NCBI GenBank assembly: GCA_019636515.1
Contig: JAHBXI010000002.1
Coordinates: forward strand, 558,001 to 622,000
Reading direction: 5' to 3'
Length of the DNA stretch: 64,000 bases
Source of the DNA: Phycisphaeraceae bacterium
GTDB taxonomy: Bacteria; Planctomycetota; Phycisphaerae; Phycisphaerales; UBA1924
Position numbers and translations under genes: made by a program
Notes under the pieces: generated by a model
The model's input: only the letters and a program-made list of their open reading frames with translations
Database searches by the model: none
Told to the model about the DNA's origin: nothing
Shown here: one piece after another, positions 1 to 8,364 of the stretch
How positions within the stretch are numbered: the stretch's first letter is position 1
Layout of the letters: every line of letters begins with the position of its first letter

Positions 1-262
1 GCCCCTGAAGAACGGCCTGGAGCGAACGCGAAGGGCACCGGGCGACCACCTCGCTCCACGACAAGGCGTCCGGTGGCGGAGAGGGTCGGACGGCGGCCTC
101 GACGGGCTGATCGCCGCGCCCCGGCACCGCGGGCGGTCGGGGCTCGGGCGAGGTCGGGATGGAGAGTCCCGGAATCGACCGGATCGGTTCGAGTGGACCG
201 TGGCGGGTCGGCGGCGGTGGCTCGGGCGAGTGAGTCGCCGCGGGCCCCGTCGCCGTCATGCT
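1..262 (-). CDS. dnaX: DnaX tau-type C-terminal extension (-1 frame, cut by window edge)
   Basis: This is the -1 reading frame that continues dnaX past its zero-frame stop at 258-256. It has no stop codon down to position 1, so it is open for about 87 codons and unfinished. The first part is rich in proline, glutamate and arginine, like the flexible linker of tau. It is followed by a stretch containing LSWSEVV and SRSLQAVLQG, which by eye resembles the start of the tau C-terminal domain that binds DnaB and Pol III alpha. It would be made only if ribosomes or RNA polymerase slip at the A7 tract. The +1 frame is also open here because the DNA is GC-rich, but its translation has no comparable tau-like pattern. 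The product assignment is inference. Confidence 0.6.
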
Positions 263-270
263 TTTTTTGC
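256..270 (-). promoter_or_regulatory. Candidate dnaX slippage site (A7 then TGA)
   Basis: On the minus strand the codons read GCA AAA AAA GCA TGA. The seven As (268-262) form a slippery heptamer A AAA AAA directly ahead of the stop. The E. coli dnaX frameshift heptamer is A AAA AAG, and Thermus dnaX uses an A-run for transcriptional slippage. The -1 frame is open after the site. I did not look for a downstream stem-loop or an upstream anti-Shine-Dalgarno stimulator in detail. Confidence 0.65.
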
Positions 271-1383
271 GGGAGACTCCTCACGAGCCGCGGCCGCCAG
301 CACGGAAGTGACATCGGCGAATCGATCCGTGAGCGCGAGCCGGACGACCAGTGCATCCATCAGCGCCCGCGGCGAGGCGCTGCCGCGCAGCGAACGCTGG
401 ATGCTCTCGCACAGGGCGATGGCGTGCGTGAGCGACGCCACGTCGAAGCGGGAGGCCCGCTCGACCTCGGCCCGGCGGGACTGGTCGGAAAGGTCCACGA
501 GCGTGGTTTCAGGCCCGCAGGCCGCCAGCACCATCAGGTCGCGGAACCGCGACGAGAGCGTCTCGAGCAGTGTCTCGATGGAAATGCCGCGGTTGAGCAG
601 GGAGTCGGTCCTCTCGAGCGCCGGGCCGGGACTTGCGCTTGCCACGGCGTCGATCAACCCTCCCACGAGTTCCGAGTCGGGAAGGCCGATCAGGTCCTCG
701 AGCGTCCTGAGCGTGAGCGACTTTGCCCCCGCGGCCATCAGGCGGTCGAGCAGGGAGAGCGCGTCGCGCATCGACCCGTTGCCAAGCCTCGCCACCGCGT
801 GGACCAGTTCGGGATCGGCCGCGAGTCCCTCGGCCTTGATCACGGCTCGCAGGTGATCGGCGATCCGCGACGAAGGGATGTTGCGAAAATCGAAGCGCTG
901 GCAGCGTGACTGGATGGTCGCCGGGACCTTGTGAGACTCGGTCGTACACAGGATGAACTTGACGTGCTCGGGGGGTTCCTCCATGGTCTTGAGCAGGGCG
1001 TTGAACGCCTGCGTCGAGAGCATGTGGACCTCGTCGATGATGTAGATCTTGTGCTTGCCTCGCAGCGGCCGGTAGGCCGCGTTGGAGATCAGTTCACGGA
1101 CATGGTCGACGCCGGTGTTGCTCGCCGCGTCGATCTCGATGACGTCCGTGTCCTTGCCCTGCATGATCAAGGAGTCGATCTCGGCCGACCCTCCGTTGAG
1201 CGCCTTGGCGAAGATCCGGGCCATCGACGTCTTGCCCACGCCCCGGGTTCCGCAGAACAGGTACGCATGGGCGACCCGGTTCGACTCGATCGCCCCGCGC
1301 AGCGTCGACGCGATGGCCTCCTGGCCGACGACCTCGTTGAAATCGCGGGAACGATACCGGCGGGCGAGCACGGTGTAGGTCAT
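256..1383 (-). CDS. dnaX: DNA polymerase III subunit gamma (short product of dnaX)
   Basis: This is the AAA+ clamp-loader ATPase that loads the beta clamp during replication. The 375-residue product starts at MTYTVLARRYRSRDF. It has the P-loop GTRGVGKTS (about residues 45-53), the Walker B segment IIDEVHML (about 115-122), FNALLKTMEEPPEHVKF and the SRC sensor/arginine-finger motif. The usual four-cysteine zinc module after the P-loop is missing: ALNGGSAEIDSL replaces the CxnCxxCxxC segment. The frame ends at a TGA four bases past an A7 run, leaving a gamma-length protein without the tau domains. An upstream in-frame ATG at 1578 is rejected because family similarity begins at 1383 and a TACACT hexamer lies 5 nt upstream of that codon. 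Confidence 0.93.
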   Translation of the reverse strand: MTYTVLARRYRSRDFNEVVGQEAIASTLRGAIESNRVAHAYLFCGTRGVGKTSMARIFAKALNGGSAEIDSLIMQGKDTDVIEIDAASNTGVDHVRELISNAAYRPLRGKHKIYIIDEVHMLSTQAFNALLKTMEEPPEHVKFILCTTESHKVPATIQSRCQRFDFRNIPSSRIADHLRAVIKAEGLAADPELVHAVARLGNGSMRDALSLLDRLMAAGAKSLTLRTLEDLIGLPDSELVGGLIDAVASASPGPALERTDSLLNRGISIETLLETLSSRFRDLMVLAACGPETTLVDLSDQSRRAEVERASRFDVASLTHAIALCESIQRSLRGSASPRALMDALVVRLALTDRFADVTSVLAAAAREESPAKKA

Positions 1384-1388
1384 GCCGC

Positions 1389-1394
1389 AGTGTA
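1389..1394 (-). promoter_or_regulatory. Putative leaderless -10 element of dnaX
   Basis: TACACT on the minus strand ends 5 nt before the dnaX start codon, so transcription would begin at about the ATG. No Shine-Dalgarno sequence and no clear -35 are visible. Confidence 0.45.
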
Positions 1395-1643
1395 TTCGGA
1401 ACTCCGGCGGCGCGGTCCGGAGCATCGGCCCACGGCATCTTGGTGGCCAGCGGTGGCCAGGGGGCCGTGGCGGGCAAACGCTTGCCGGCGTGTTGTGGAC
1501 GCCCGGGAGGCGGCGTACTACGATCATGTGTCTGGTTATGGGGCTGTTGTTCTGGCTCTGCCCCAGGTACATGAGCATACTCTCGGGTCCTCAGTACGTC
1601 TTTTGTCAGGCGTGGTGACGGAAGAGAAGTGGAGCATTTGAAA

Positions 1644-3308
1644 ATGAAACGTGGAATATGGTCAGGTCTTGCGGCGGCCTCGCTGATCATGGGGTCCTTC
1701 GCGACCCTGGGGTGTGAATCTTCAAAGAAAGAGACATCCTCCTCCGTGGCGGCTAATCAGCCCCAGGAGCACTACTCGATCGGCCCGTGGTTCCCAAAGA
1801 CGGGTGAACCGGCTCCGGCTCCTCGCCGGGCCGCTCCGCCGGCCGCCCCCGCGCCCCGGGCGATGGGGCCGTGCAACTACGCCCCGGTGGCCGCCGCCGG
1901 GATGAACGTTTCCCCGATGGCCTTCCCCACGGGCGACGTGGCGACCAGCGCGGTCCTGGTTCATCAGGTGGTGCCGGCGCAGGTCCGCGTCGGGATGAAC
2001 TACACGTATGAACTGCACGTGACGAACATCACGGCCGGGACGCTCCAGAACGTCGTGGTCCACAACGAGGGCGCGCAGAACCTGACGGTCGTCTCGTCCG
2101 ATCCGTCCGCCAACCGCGGCGCCGACGGTGGGTCGCTCTGGATGCTCGGCGACCTGGCTCCCTGCCAGACCAAGGTCATCAAGGTGACCGGCAAGGCCGA
2201 CAAGGCGGGCACTTCCTCCAGTTGCTCGTCGGTGACGTACAACAACACGCTGTGCGCCAGCACGACGGTCGTTGAGCCCGCCCTGAAAATCACCAAGCAG
2301 ATCACGCCCGAGGCCATCCTGGGGTGCGATCCGATCACGATGACCGTCGAGGTGACCAACAGCGGCACCGGGACGGCGTCGGGCGTCAAGATCGTCGATC
2401 AGTTGCCGGCCGGCCTAACCAACGCCGATGGCGGATCCACGGTCGAGATCGCCGTCGGTGATCTTGCCCAGGGCCAGTCGCGTCCCTTCACGATCCCCCT
2501 GAGGGCCACGCGCACCGGCCGCTTCGAGAACGAGGCCCGCGCTTCGGCCGAGGGCGGTCTTTCGGCCACGTCGAACAAGGTGGCGACGGTGGTCAAGCAG
2601 CCGGTCCTGACGCTCGCCTGCACGGCCTCGACCGAGCGGATCATCATCCGTCCGGGCGCTGAGGGTTGCTTCGACCTGACGATCAAGAACGCCGGTGACG
2701 GGATCTCCCGAGGCACCGTGGTCTCCGCGACGGTGGCCGGCGGCACGCCGACCAGCGCCGACGGCGGGCAGGTCAGCGGGAACATCGTGACCTGGTCGGT
2801 CGGCGACCTGGCCGCGGGCGCGTCCAAGACCGTCAAGGTCTGTGTGCGTCCCACGACCATGGGCGAGGTGACCATGAGCGCGACCGCTCAGGGCGCGTGC
2901 GCCACGCAGGTTTCGACCAACTGCAAGATCAACACCGTCGGTACCCCCGACATCTTCGCCCTTCTTACGGATGACGACGGCGTGGTGCTCGTCGGCGACG
3001 ACCACATTCTCCGGTACGAGGTCGGGAACCAGGGCCAGATCGACCTGACCAACGTGACGGTCGTCATCACCCTGCCCGAGGGCTTGCAGATGGTCAGCAG
3101 TTCGGCTCCCAAGGCCCCGGTGGTCGAGGGCCGCAAACTGACCTTCACGGGCGTGACGGGCGTGCTCAGGCCGGGTGAGAAGCGAGCCTTCACGCTCACC
3201 GTCAAGGCGAGCACTTCCGGCGAGAAACTCGTCATCAGCGAGACGACCGCCGACCAGATCAAGACCCCCCTCCGCAACGACGAACTCACGGTCTTCATCG
3301 ACCGCTGA
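1644..3308 (+). CDS. DUF11-repeat cysteine-containing lipoprotein (OmcB-like)
   Basis: This is a predicted cell-envelope protein of 554 residues. The N-terminus has a lipoprotein signal: MKR, a hydrophobic stretch, then a lipobox ending LGC near residue 24, followed by a Ser/Lys-rich linker and a Pro/Ala-rich segment. The rest is a series of about four beta-sandwich DUF11 units with hallmark pieces such as YELHVTN, VEVTNSGTG, DQLPAGL, VGDLAQGQSRPF, LTIKNAGDG and LPEGLQMV. Scattered cysteines could form disulphides, as in chlamydial OmcB. The start at 1644 is preferred over a GTG at 1629 because GGAG (1631-1634) lies 9 nt upstream and the signal peptide begins there. A strong intrinsic terminator follows the stop. 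A structural role in the planctomycete envelope is inference from the family. Confidence 0.8.
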   Translation: MKRGIWSGLAAASLIMGSFATLGCESSKKETSSSVAANQPQEHYSIGPWFPKTGEPAPAPRRAAPPAAPAPRAMGPCNYAPVAAAGMNVSPMAFPTGDVATSAVLVHQVVPAQVRVGMNYTYELHVTNITAGTLQNVVVHNEGAQNLTVVSSDPSANRGADGGSLWMLGDLAPCQTKVIKVTGKADKAGTSSSCSSVTYNNTLCASTTVVEPALKITKQITPEAILGCDPITMTVEVTNSGTGTASGVKIVDQLPAGLTNADGGSTVEIAVGDLAQGQSRPFTIPLRATRTGRFENEARASAEGGLSATSNKVATVVKQPVLTLACTASTERIIIRPGAEGCFDLTIKNAGDGISRGTVVSATVAGGTPTSADGGQVSGNIVTWSVGDLAAGASKTVKVCVRPTTMGEVTMSATAQGACATQVSTNCKINTVGTPDIFALLTDDDGVVLVGDDHILRYEVGNQGQIDLTNVTVVITLPEGLQMVSSSAPKAPVVEGRKLTFTGVTGVLRPGEKRAFTLTVKASTSGEKLVISETTADQIKTPLRNDELTVFIDR

Positions 3309-3346
3309 TTCCGCCGGACGGGATCTTCGCCTCTCCTGAATCTCTC

Positions 3347-3380
3347 GCCGGGCCCGAAATCGGGCCCGGCTTTTCTTTTT
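3347..3380 (+). terminator. Rho-independent terminator
   Basis: A perfect 10-bp stem (GCCGGGCCCG at 3347-3356 with CGGGCCCGGC at 3361-3370) encloses an AAAT loop and is followed by TTTTCTTTTT at 3371-3380. It ends the DUF11 lipoprotein transcript. Confidence 0.9.
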
Positions 3381-3431
3381 GGTCATGGCACATCTTCTTG
3401 CCCCGCGACGCGGCGCGGGCCTTGACAGGCG

Positions 3432-3437
3432 TACCGT
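3432..3437 (+). promoter_or_regulatory. Putative leaderless -10 element of mutY
   Basis: TACCGT ends 9 nt before the mutY ATG. No Shine-Dalgarno sequence is present. A TTGACA at 3422-3427 is too close to act as its -35. Confidence 0.35.
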
Positions 3438-3446
3438 GGTTCGGCC

Positions 3447-4607
3447 ATGCGATCCACCGTTCCCGTCCCTGGCTCTCGAGAGATCGCCCGCGTGATCGCC
3501 GACTGGTTCTCGCGCGGCGCCCGGGACCTGCCCTGGAGGCGTGAAGCGGTGGGGGATCCCGGCGTGCGCCGCGATCCCTACCGCGTGCTGGTGAGCGAGA
3601 TCATGCTCCAGCAGACGCAGGTGTCCCGGGTGGTTGAGCGATTCGACCCGTTCCTGGCGCACTTTCCGACGATTGATCGCCTGGCGGAGGCGGATGAAGC
3701 CTCTGTCCTCGCGGCGTGGTCGGGTCTTGGGTACTACCGGCGTGCCAGGCTTCTTCACGCGGCGGCGCGCCACATTCAGCGCGAGCACGACGGCCGAATC
3801 CCGACCGATCCCGCTCGGCTCGCTGAACTCCCCGGCGTGGGGCGTTACACCGCCGGGGCCGTCGCGTGCTTTGCCTTCGGGGCAAGCGTGCCGATCGTGG
3901 ATGGAAACATCGCAAGGGTCCTGTTCCGGGTCTTTGACCGCCGCGCGGTCCAGGGCGATGCCGCGGACATGCGGTGGGCGTGGGAGACGGCCGACCAGAT
4001 CGTGCGGGCATCGTCTGGGCATGTCCCGATACCCGCGATCAATGAAGGACTCATGGAACTCGGGGCGACGGTCTGCGTGCCCGGAGAGCCGCGGTGTTCG
4101 AGGTGTCCGCTCGCGGCTTTGTGCGCGGGCGGGGCGGCGGGGACGGCGAACCAGATCCCTTCGCCCCGGAAGACCACGGCGAGGAAGTCGGTTTTCTGCT
4201 CGACCGCTCTGATCATGGACCGTCGCGGCCGCATCCTGCTCGAGCGGCGGCCGTCGCCGGGGATGTGGTCGTTGATGTGGCAGGCGCCGACGCTCGAGCG
4301 GGAGGGAGTCCGCCGGCACGCCGGCGCCGCTCGCTTTGCGGCCTGGCTCGGGGTGGGGGTTTCGGCCCTGGAGCGACTGGCCCGCTTCCGCCACCAGACA
4401 TCACATCGGACGGTTCACTTTGAATGTTGGCGTGTACGACTGGATGCGAGCCAGGCCCGTCCAATCTCGGCGTCCAGGCGGTGGGTGGAACCAGGCGAAC
4501 TGCCCGGGATCGGGCTCTCCAGCCCGCAGGCGAGGATGATCGCGTCCGCGTTCTCCGCCTCGTCTCCGCGACGGGGGTCCCCCCGGGCTCGTACACTGCC
4601 CCGATGA
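3447..4607 (+). CDS. mutY: A/G-specific adenine DNA glycosylase MutY
   Basis: This base-excision repair enzyme removes adenine mispaired with 8-oxoguanine or guanine. It has 386 residues. Visible features are the catalytic Glu in SEIMLQQTQ (E51), the helix-hairpin-helix LPGVGRYTAGAV, the catalytic Asp in PIVDGNIARV (D152), and a [4Fe-4S] cluster motif C-x6-C-x2-C-x5-C (C210, C217, C220, C226). The C-terminal part (from about residue 245, STALIMDRRGRILLERRP) is the NUDIX-like MutT domain that recognises 8-oxoG. The gene is complete, and its stop overlaps the gatB start (ATGA). The GC-rich C-terminal tail after about residue 370 is low-complexity. Confidence 0.96.
   Translation: MRSTVPVPGSREIARVIADWFSRGARDLPWRREAVGDPGVRRDPYRVLVSEIMLQQTQVSRVVERFDPFLAHFPTIDRLAEADEASVLAAWSGLGYYRRARLLHAAARHIQREHDGRIPTDPARLAELPGVGRYTAGAVACFAFGASVPIVDGNIARVLFRVFDRRAVQGDAADMRWAWETADQIVRASSGHVPIPAINEGLMELGATVCVPGEPRCSRCPLAALCAGGAAGTANQIPSPRKTTARKSVFCSTALIMDRRGRILLERRPSPGMWSLMWQAPTLEREGVRRHAGAARFAAWLGVGVSALERLARFRHQTSHRTVHFECWRVRLDASQARPISASRRWVEPGELPGIGLSSPQARMIASAFSASSPRRGSPRARTLPR
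4592..4597 (+). promoter_or_regulatory. Putative internal leaderless -10 element of gatB
   Basis: TACACT lies inside the end of mutY and ends 6 nt before the gatB ATG. It could give gatB its own transcript besides read-through from mutY. Confidence 0.4.
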
Positions 4608-6184
4608 GCGCCGACCAGGTCCAGATTGTTTCATCGACGCTCGTGGTCGGGCTGGAAGTCCATGTCGAACTTTCGACGCGGACCAAGATGTTCAGCCGCT
4701 GCCCCAGCCCGGCCGGCGCGGGGCACGCCGAGGCGGCGCCCAATTCATGGATCGACCCGGTGACGCTCGGTCTGCCCGGGGCACTGCCCGTCATCAACCG
4801 TGAGGCGGTCGAGATGTCGATGATGGTGGGGATCGCGCTTGGTTGCCGCATCGCCACCGAGACCCGCTGGGACCGCAAGGGGTACTTCTACCCCGACCTG
4901 CCCAAGGGGTACCAGATCAGCCAGTACGACCTGCCGGTGTGCTTTGACGGGAGCGTGGACCTGCCGGGAATCGACGAGCGGAGTTTTTTCGTGCTTGATG
5001 GATCGTCCGCGGAGGTTTCTTCCCCCGTCCGCGTCGGCATCCTGAGAGCCCACCTGGAAGAGGACGCGGGCAAACTGCTGCACGAGGCGCCCGGCGGTCG
5101 GGAGATCGACGGTTCGATCGTGGACTACAACCGCGCGGGAACGCCTCTCCTGGAGATCGTCACCCAGCCCGACTTCCGAAGCGCCGACCAGGTCGTGGCC
5201 TTTGCCCGACTCCTCCGGGACACGTGCCGCTTCCTGGGCGTGACACAAGGGGTCATGCAAAGAGGGCACATGCGGTTCGAGCCGAACATCAACTGCCACC
5301 TGACCCTCTCCGACGGGAGGCTCGTCAAGACCCCGATCGTCGAGATCAAGAACCTGAACAGTTTCCGGTCCCTCAAGGCGGCGATTGAATATGAAGGACG
5401 GGAGCAGCCCCGTCGCTGGGGTGAGGATGGCCGCGAGATGGGCCCTGGGATGAAGTCCACGCGGGGCTGGGACGACGACCGGGGTGTCTCGATCATGCAG
5501 CGAGGCAAGGAGGACGCCCACGATTATCGTTACTTCCCCGACCCGGACCTTGCTCCCGTGGTCATTTCGCACGGGTGGATCGAGAGGGCGCGGGCGAGAG
5601 TCCCCGAGATCCCGCTCGAGCGGCTCCGCCGCTACGTCGTCGGCCATGGACTGGGCATCAAGGAAGCAACCTCCCTGGTCGAGGAGCGGGAGACGTGCCT
5701 GATGTACGAATCGTGCGTGGCGCTCATCGCCCAGAGGCTCGGCGACCAGGCCCGCGCCGGTCGGCTCGCCGCCAATGCCATCCTTCAGAGCGGGTTGAAA
5801 CGGGCCAACGAGCGAGGGGTTCCGGTTCATTCGCTGGGCATCACGCCCGGGCAGGTCGCCGGGCTCGCGGTGATGCGGGAAGAAGGCCGGATCAACGCGG
5901 CCGCGGCGGATGAACTCTTCGGAGTTTTGTGCGAGTCGCCGGGGGCCGACCCCGAGTCGCTCGCCCGGGAACGCGGCCTGCTCATCGTCCGTGACGATGC
6001 GGCGATCGAGCGATGGATCGACCAGGTGCTCGCGTCGAACGCGTCGATCGTCGACCAGGTCCGCGCGGGCAAGACACAGGCCGTCGGTCGGCTCGTCGGA
6101 GAGACGATGAAACGCGCGGCGGGAAGCGCGGACGCCAGGACGATCCGGGAGGCAATCCTCCGAAGGATCGGCATCAAGGAATGA
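4604..6184 (+). CDS. gatB: Asp-tRNA(Asn)/Glu-tRNA(Gln) amidotransferase subunit B
   Basis: This is the tRNA- and ATP-binding subunit of the GatCAB amidotransferase, which converts Glu-tRNA(Gln) or Asp-tRNA(Asn) to the amidated form. The 526 residues include VVGLEVHVELSTRTKMFSRC at the start, KGYFYPDLPKGYQISQYD, the LHEDxG-type segment HLEEDAGKLLHE, DYNRAGTPLLEIVT, and the C-terminal YqeY-like helical tail ending in IREAILRRIGI. The start at 4604 matches the family N-terminus and overlaps the mutY stop. A longer frame opening at 4424 is antisense-like sequence within mutY and is rejected. gatA and gatC are not nearby in the window. Confidence 0.96.
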   Translation: MSADQVQIVSSTLVVGLEVHVELSTRTKMFSRCPSPAGAGHAEAAPNSWIDPVTLGLPGALPVINREAVEMSMMVGIALGCRIATETRWDRKGYFYPDLPKGYQISQYDLPVCFDGSVDLPGIDERSFFVLDGSSAEVSSPVRVGILRAHLEEDAGKLLHEAPGGREIDGSIVDYNRAGTPLLEIVTQPDFRSADQVVAFARLLRDTCRFLGVTQGVMQRGHMRFEPNINCHLTLSDGRLVKTPIVEIKNLNSFRSLKAAIEYEGREQPRRWGEDGREMGPGMKSTRGWDDDRGVSIMQRGKEDAHDYRYFPDPDLAPVVISHGWIERARARVPEIPLERLRRYVVGHGLGIKEATSLVEERETCLMYESCVALIAQRLGDQARAGRLAANAILQSGLKRANERGVPVHSLGITPGQVAGLAVMREEGRINAAAADELFGVLCESPGADPESLARERGLLIVRDDAAIERWIDQVLASNASIVDQVRAGKTQAVGRLVGETMKRAAGSADARTIREAILRRIGIKE

Positions 6185-6224
6185 TCCCCGGCCCGGGGAG
6201 CGGGCCATCAACGGAGGCGGTGCG

Positions 6225-6926
6225 ATGGTGACCATCCGAAAGGCGAACGAGCGGGGCAGGACCAGGATCGGCTGGCTCGACGGGTGGCACACGTTCTCGT
6301 TTGGCGAGTACCACGATCCCGAGCACATGAACTTCCGCGCGCTGCGAGTCATCAACGACGATACCGTCGCGCCCGGGGGCGGGTTCGCCACGCACCCGCA
6401 CCGCGACATGGAGATCATCACGATCGTGCTCGACGGGGTTCTGGCGCATCGAGACAGCCTCGGCTCGGAAGGAACGATCCGACCCGGAGAGGTTCAGGTG
6501 ATGAGCGCTGGAAGCGGGATCCGCCACAGCGAATTCAACGGCTCTCAGGAGCACCCGGTACACCTGCTCCAGGTCTGGGTCATCCCCCAGGCCCGCGGCC
6601 TGACGCCCGCGTACGAGCAGAAGCGGTTTGAGCCATCGGAGTCGGCCGGACGGTTCCGCCGCGTGGCCGGTCGGGACGGCGGCGACGGCTCGTTGACCAT
6701 CAACCAGGACGTGGACATCCTGGTGGCGGACCTGTCACGTGGGCAGTCCGCCGGGCACGCGATCAGGGACGGGCGCGGGGCGTGGGTCCATGTGGCGACG
6801 GGATCCGCGACGGTCAATGGGATCGACCTGAACGCGGGCGACGCCGCCGCCGTCGAGGCAGAACGCGGCGTCGAGGTCCGCGCGGGCGTGGACGGTACGA
6901 AGGTCATCCTGTTCGATTGCGCGTGA
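6225..6926 (+). CDS. Pirin family protein (YhhW/quercetinase-like cupin)
   Basis: This bicupin metalloprotein has 233 residues. The N-terminal cupin carries the metal-binding pattern HPHRDMEI (two His) and later RHSEFN (His plus Glu), matching the three-His/one-Glu iron site of pirins. The segment FGEYHDPEHMNFRALRVINDD is diagnostic. Some bacterial members cleave quercetin, but the physiological role is usually unknown. GGAGG lies 8 nt before the ATG. The gene starts 40 nt after gatB and may be read from the same transcript. A GC hairpin at 6959-6984 separates it from the convergent next gene. Confidence 0.9.
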   Translation: MVTIRKANERGRTRIGWLDGWHTFSFGEYHDPEHMNFRALRVINDDTVAPGGGFATHPHRDMEIITIVLDGVLAHRDSLGSEGTIRPGEVQVMSAGSGIRHSEFNGSQEHPVHLLQVWVIPQARGLTPAYEQKRFEPSESAGRFRRVAGRDGGDGSLTINQDVDILVADLSRGQSAGHAIRDGRGAWVHVATGSATVNGIDLNAGDAAAVEAERGVEVRAGVDGTKVILFDCA

Positions 6927-6958
6927 CCGCCCGGGGTCTTCGCGCGTGACGTGCCCAC

Positions 6959-6984
6959 CCCGCCCGGCGGCGATGCCGGGCGGG
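6959..6984. terminator. GC hairpin between convergent genes
   Basis: A perfect 10-bp inverted repeat (CCCGCCCGGC / GCCGGGCGGG) has a 6-nt loop and lies between the pirin gene and the convergent deoxyhypusine-synthase-like gene. No U-tract follows on either strand, so it is a possible bidirectional pause or terminator rather than a classical one. Confidence 0.5.
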
Positions 6985-7013
6985 AGATTCCGCGCCGGGG
7001 ACGATCCGGAGAG

Positions 7014-8141
7014 TCAGCGCGAGGCGGCCTTGCGCTTCGCCCCGTCCTTGAAGGTCGGGACCCCCGCGCCCTTCTCGAACATGTCGGCGAACTTGAACCC
7101 CTTGCGGCTCTTCCACGCTTTTCGGTGGTAGGCATCGCTGGCCATGAGGGGGAACAGCGAGGAGATTTCCCCGAAGACCATCTGCTCATGCACCACGTCG
7201 ACCTTGCCCCACGAGCAGGCCTCGCGGAGCGTGGAGCCGGACAGCGCCCCGTCCCGGCTGTCGGCGACGGTAAGTTGAACGGCGTACTTGTGCATGCTGA
7301 TGTCCCCGCGGGCCTTGCCGCCCCGCCGCTCGACCAGCAGTTCGGCCGCGACCACGATGTCCTGCGCGAAGTTCTTCGGGACGCCCCCGCCGAGCATGAG
7401 CAGGCCGGTGTCCCGGCACTGGAACTTGATCTCGGTCAGTTCTCGGAAGTCGGCGCCCGAGTCGAACGCCACGAAGGGCCGGCCCGATTCCTGGCGCTCG
7501 ACCTGGTGCATCACGATGCCGAACCCGGCCGAGCAGTCGCTGAAGGCCGGGCAGAAAATCGGCACCCGTTTCTGGTGGCAGGCCTTGACCAGCGACTCGT
7601 TCTTCGCGTGGTGGCGTGCCAGGTAGGCTCCCATCGCGTCGATGAACTCGCGCGACGAGTAGGCCCCGGGCGCGAACGCGTCGAAGACCTCGCGCGTCAC
7701 GTCGTCGCAGGCCCGCAGGTCATCCTCGTCGATGTACGTGTCGTAAATGCGGTCGATCATCAGGTTCCGCAGGGTCATGTCGTCCACGGGCGGCGCCTCG
7801 GGAGAGCCGGGCGCCATGTAGTGCCGGAACCCCAGGCCCTCGAAGAAGTCCTGGTCCACGATGTTGGCCCCCGTCGACACGATCGCGTCCACCATGTTGT
7901 TCTCGACCAGCGTGATCAGCGTCTTTTTCAGGCCCGCCGAGATCAGCGAACCCGCCAGCGTCAGGATCACGCCGCACCCCTTGTCGGCGAGCATCATCGA
8001 ATAGATGTCCGCCGCCTTCGCCAGGTTCCGTGACGAGTACGCCATCGACCGGTACGCGTCGATGATCGGGCGGGCGTCGAACTTCGTCACGTCGGCGTGC
8101 TTCACGGGGTTGGCGAGCAATTCCTGCTTGGTCCATTTCAT
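7014..8141 (-). CDS. Deoxyhypusine synthase family protein
   Basis: This 375-residue NAD-dependent enzyme belongs to the family that transfers a 4-aminobutyl group from spermidine. Bacteria lack the eukaryotic eIF5A target, and bacterial members are thought to act in polyamine synthesis (for example homospermidine-type reactions). The exact product here cannot be read from the sequence. Visible features are the NAD-binding segments LTLAGSLISAG and VSTGANIVDQD, the FCPAFSDCSAGFG region, and SWGKVD near residue 313, whose Lys matches the imine-forming active-site lysine. The ATG at 8141 follows GGGAG; upstream in-frame ATGs at 8156 and 8207 are less likely. The C-terminus is a Lys/Arg-rich tail. 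Confidence 0.88.
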   Translation of the reverse strand: MKWTKQELLANPVKHADVTKFDARPIIDAYRSMAYSSRNLAKAADIYSMMLADKGCGVILTLAGSLISAGLKKTLITLVENNMVDAIVSTGANIVDQDFFEGLGFRHYMAPGSPEAPPVDDMTLRNLMIDRIYDTYIDEDDLRACDDVTREVFDAFAPGAYSSREFIDAMGAYLARHHAKNESLVKACHQKRVPIFCPAFSDCSAGFGIVMHQVERQESGRPFVAFDSGADFRELTEIKFQCRDTGLLMLGGGVPKNFAQDIVVAAELLVERRGGKARGDISMHKYAVQLTVADSRDGALSGSTLREACSWGKVDVVHEQMVFGEISSLFPLMASDAYHRKAWKSRKGFKFADMFEKGAGVPTFKDGAKRKAASR

Positions 8142-8352
8142 CGGAGACTCTCCCATCGCCCCGCCATCGGTGGGGCGTCGCTGGATCGGCCAAGCCCCCC
8201 TGGCCATGCGTTGACGCGGGCGCCCGCGGGGGTGGCGCGGACAACGAGATGGTACGCACCACGGAGGGGATGATTCTCCGGTTATTTACCACGATGGGGA
8301 GCGGGTCGGCACGGCCATCTCCCGGCCTTCCCCCGGCGAGGAGCGGTTGTGA

Positions 8353-8358
8353 TACGGT
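8353..8358 (+). promoter_or_regulatory. Putative leaderless -10 element of the M60 gene
   Basis: TACGGT ends 6 nt before the ATG at 8365. There is no Shine-Dalgarno sequence in the gap. Confidence 0.35.
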
Positions 8359-8364
8359 GTCCGC

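Noticed and set aside
3422..3427. TTGACA just before mutY as a -35 element
   Set aside because: Its -10 at normal spacing would fall at the mutY start codon or inside the gene, and no TATAAT-like sequence is there.
2415..4394. Long open frame antisense to the DUF11 lipoprotein and mutY
   Set aside because: It overlaps two convincing genes, has no recognisable domain, and such frames are common on the other strand of GC-rich genes.
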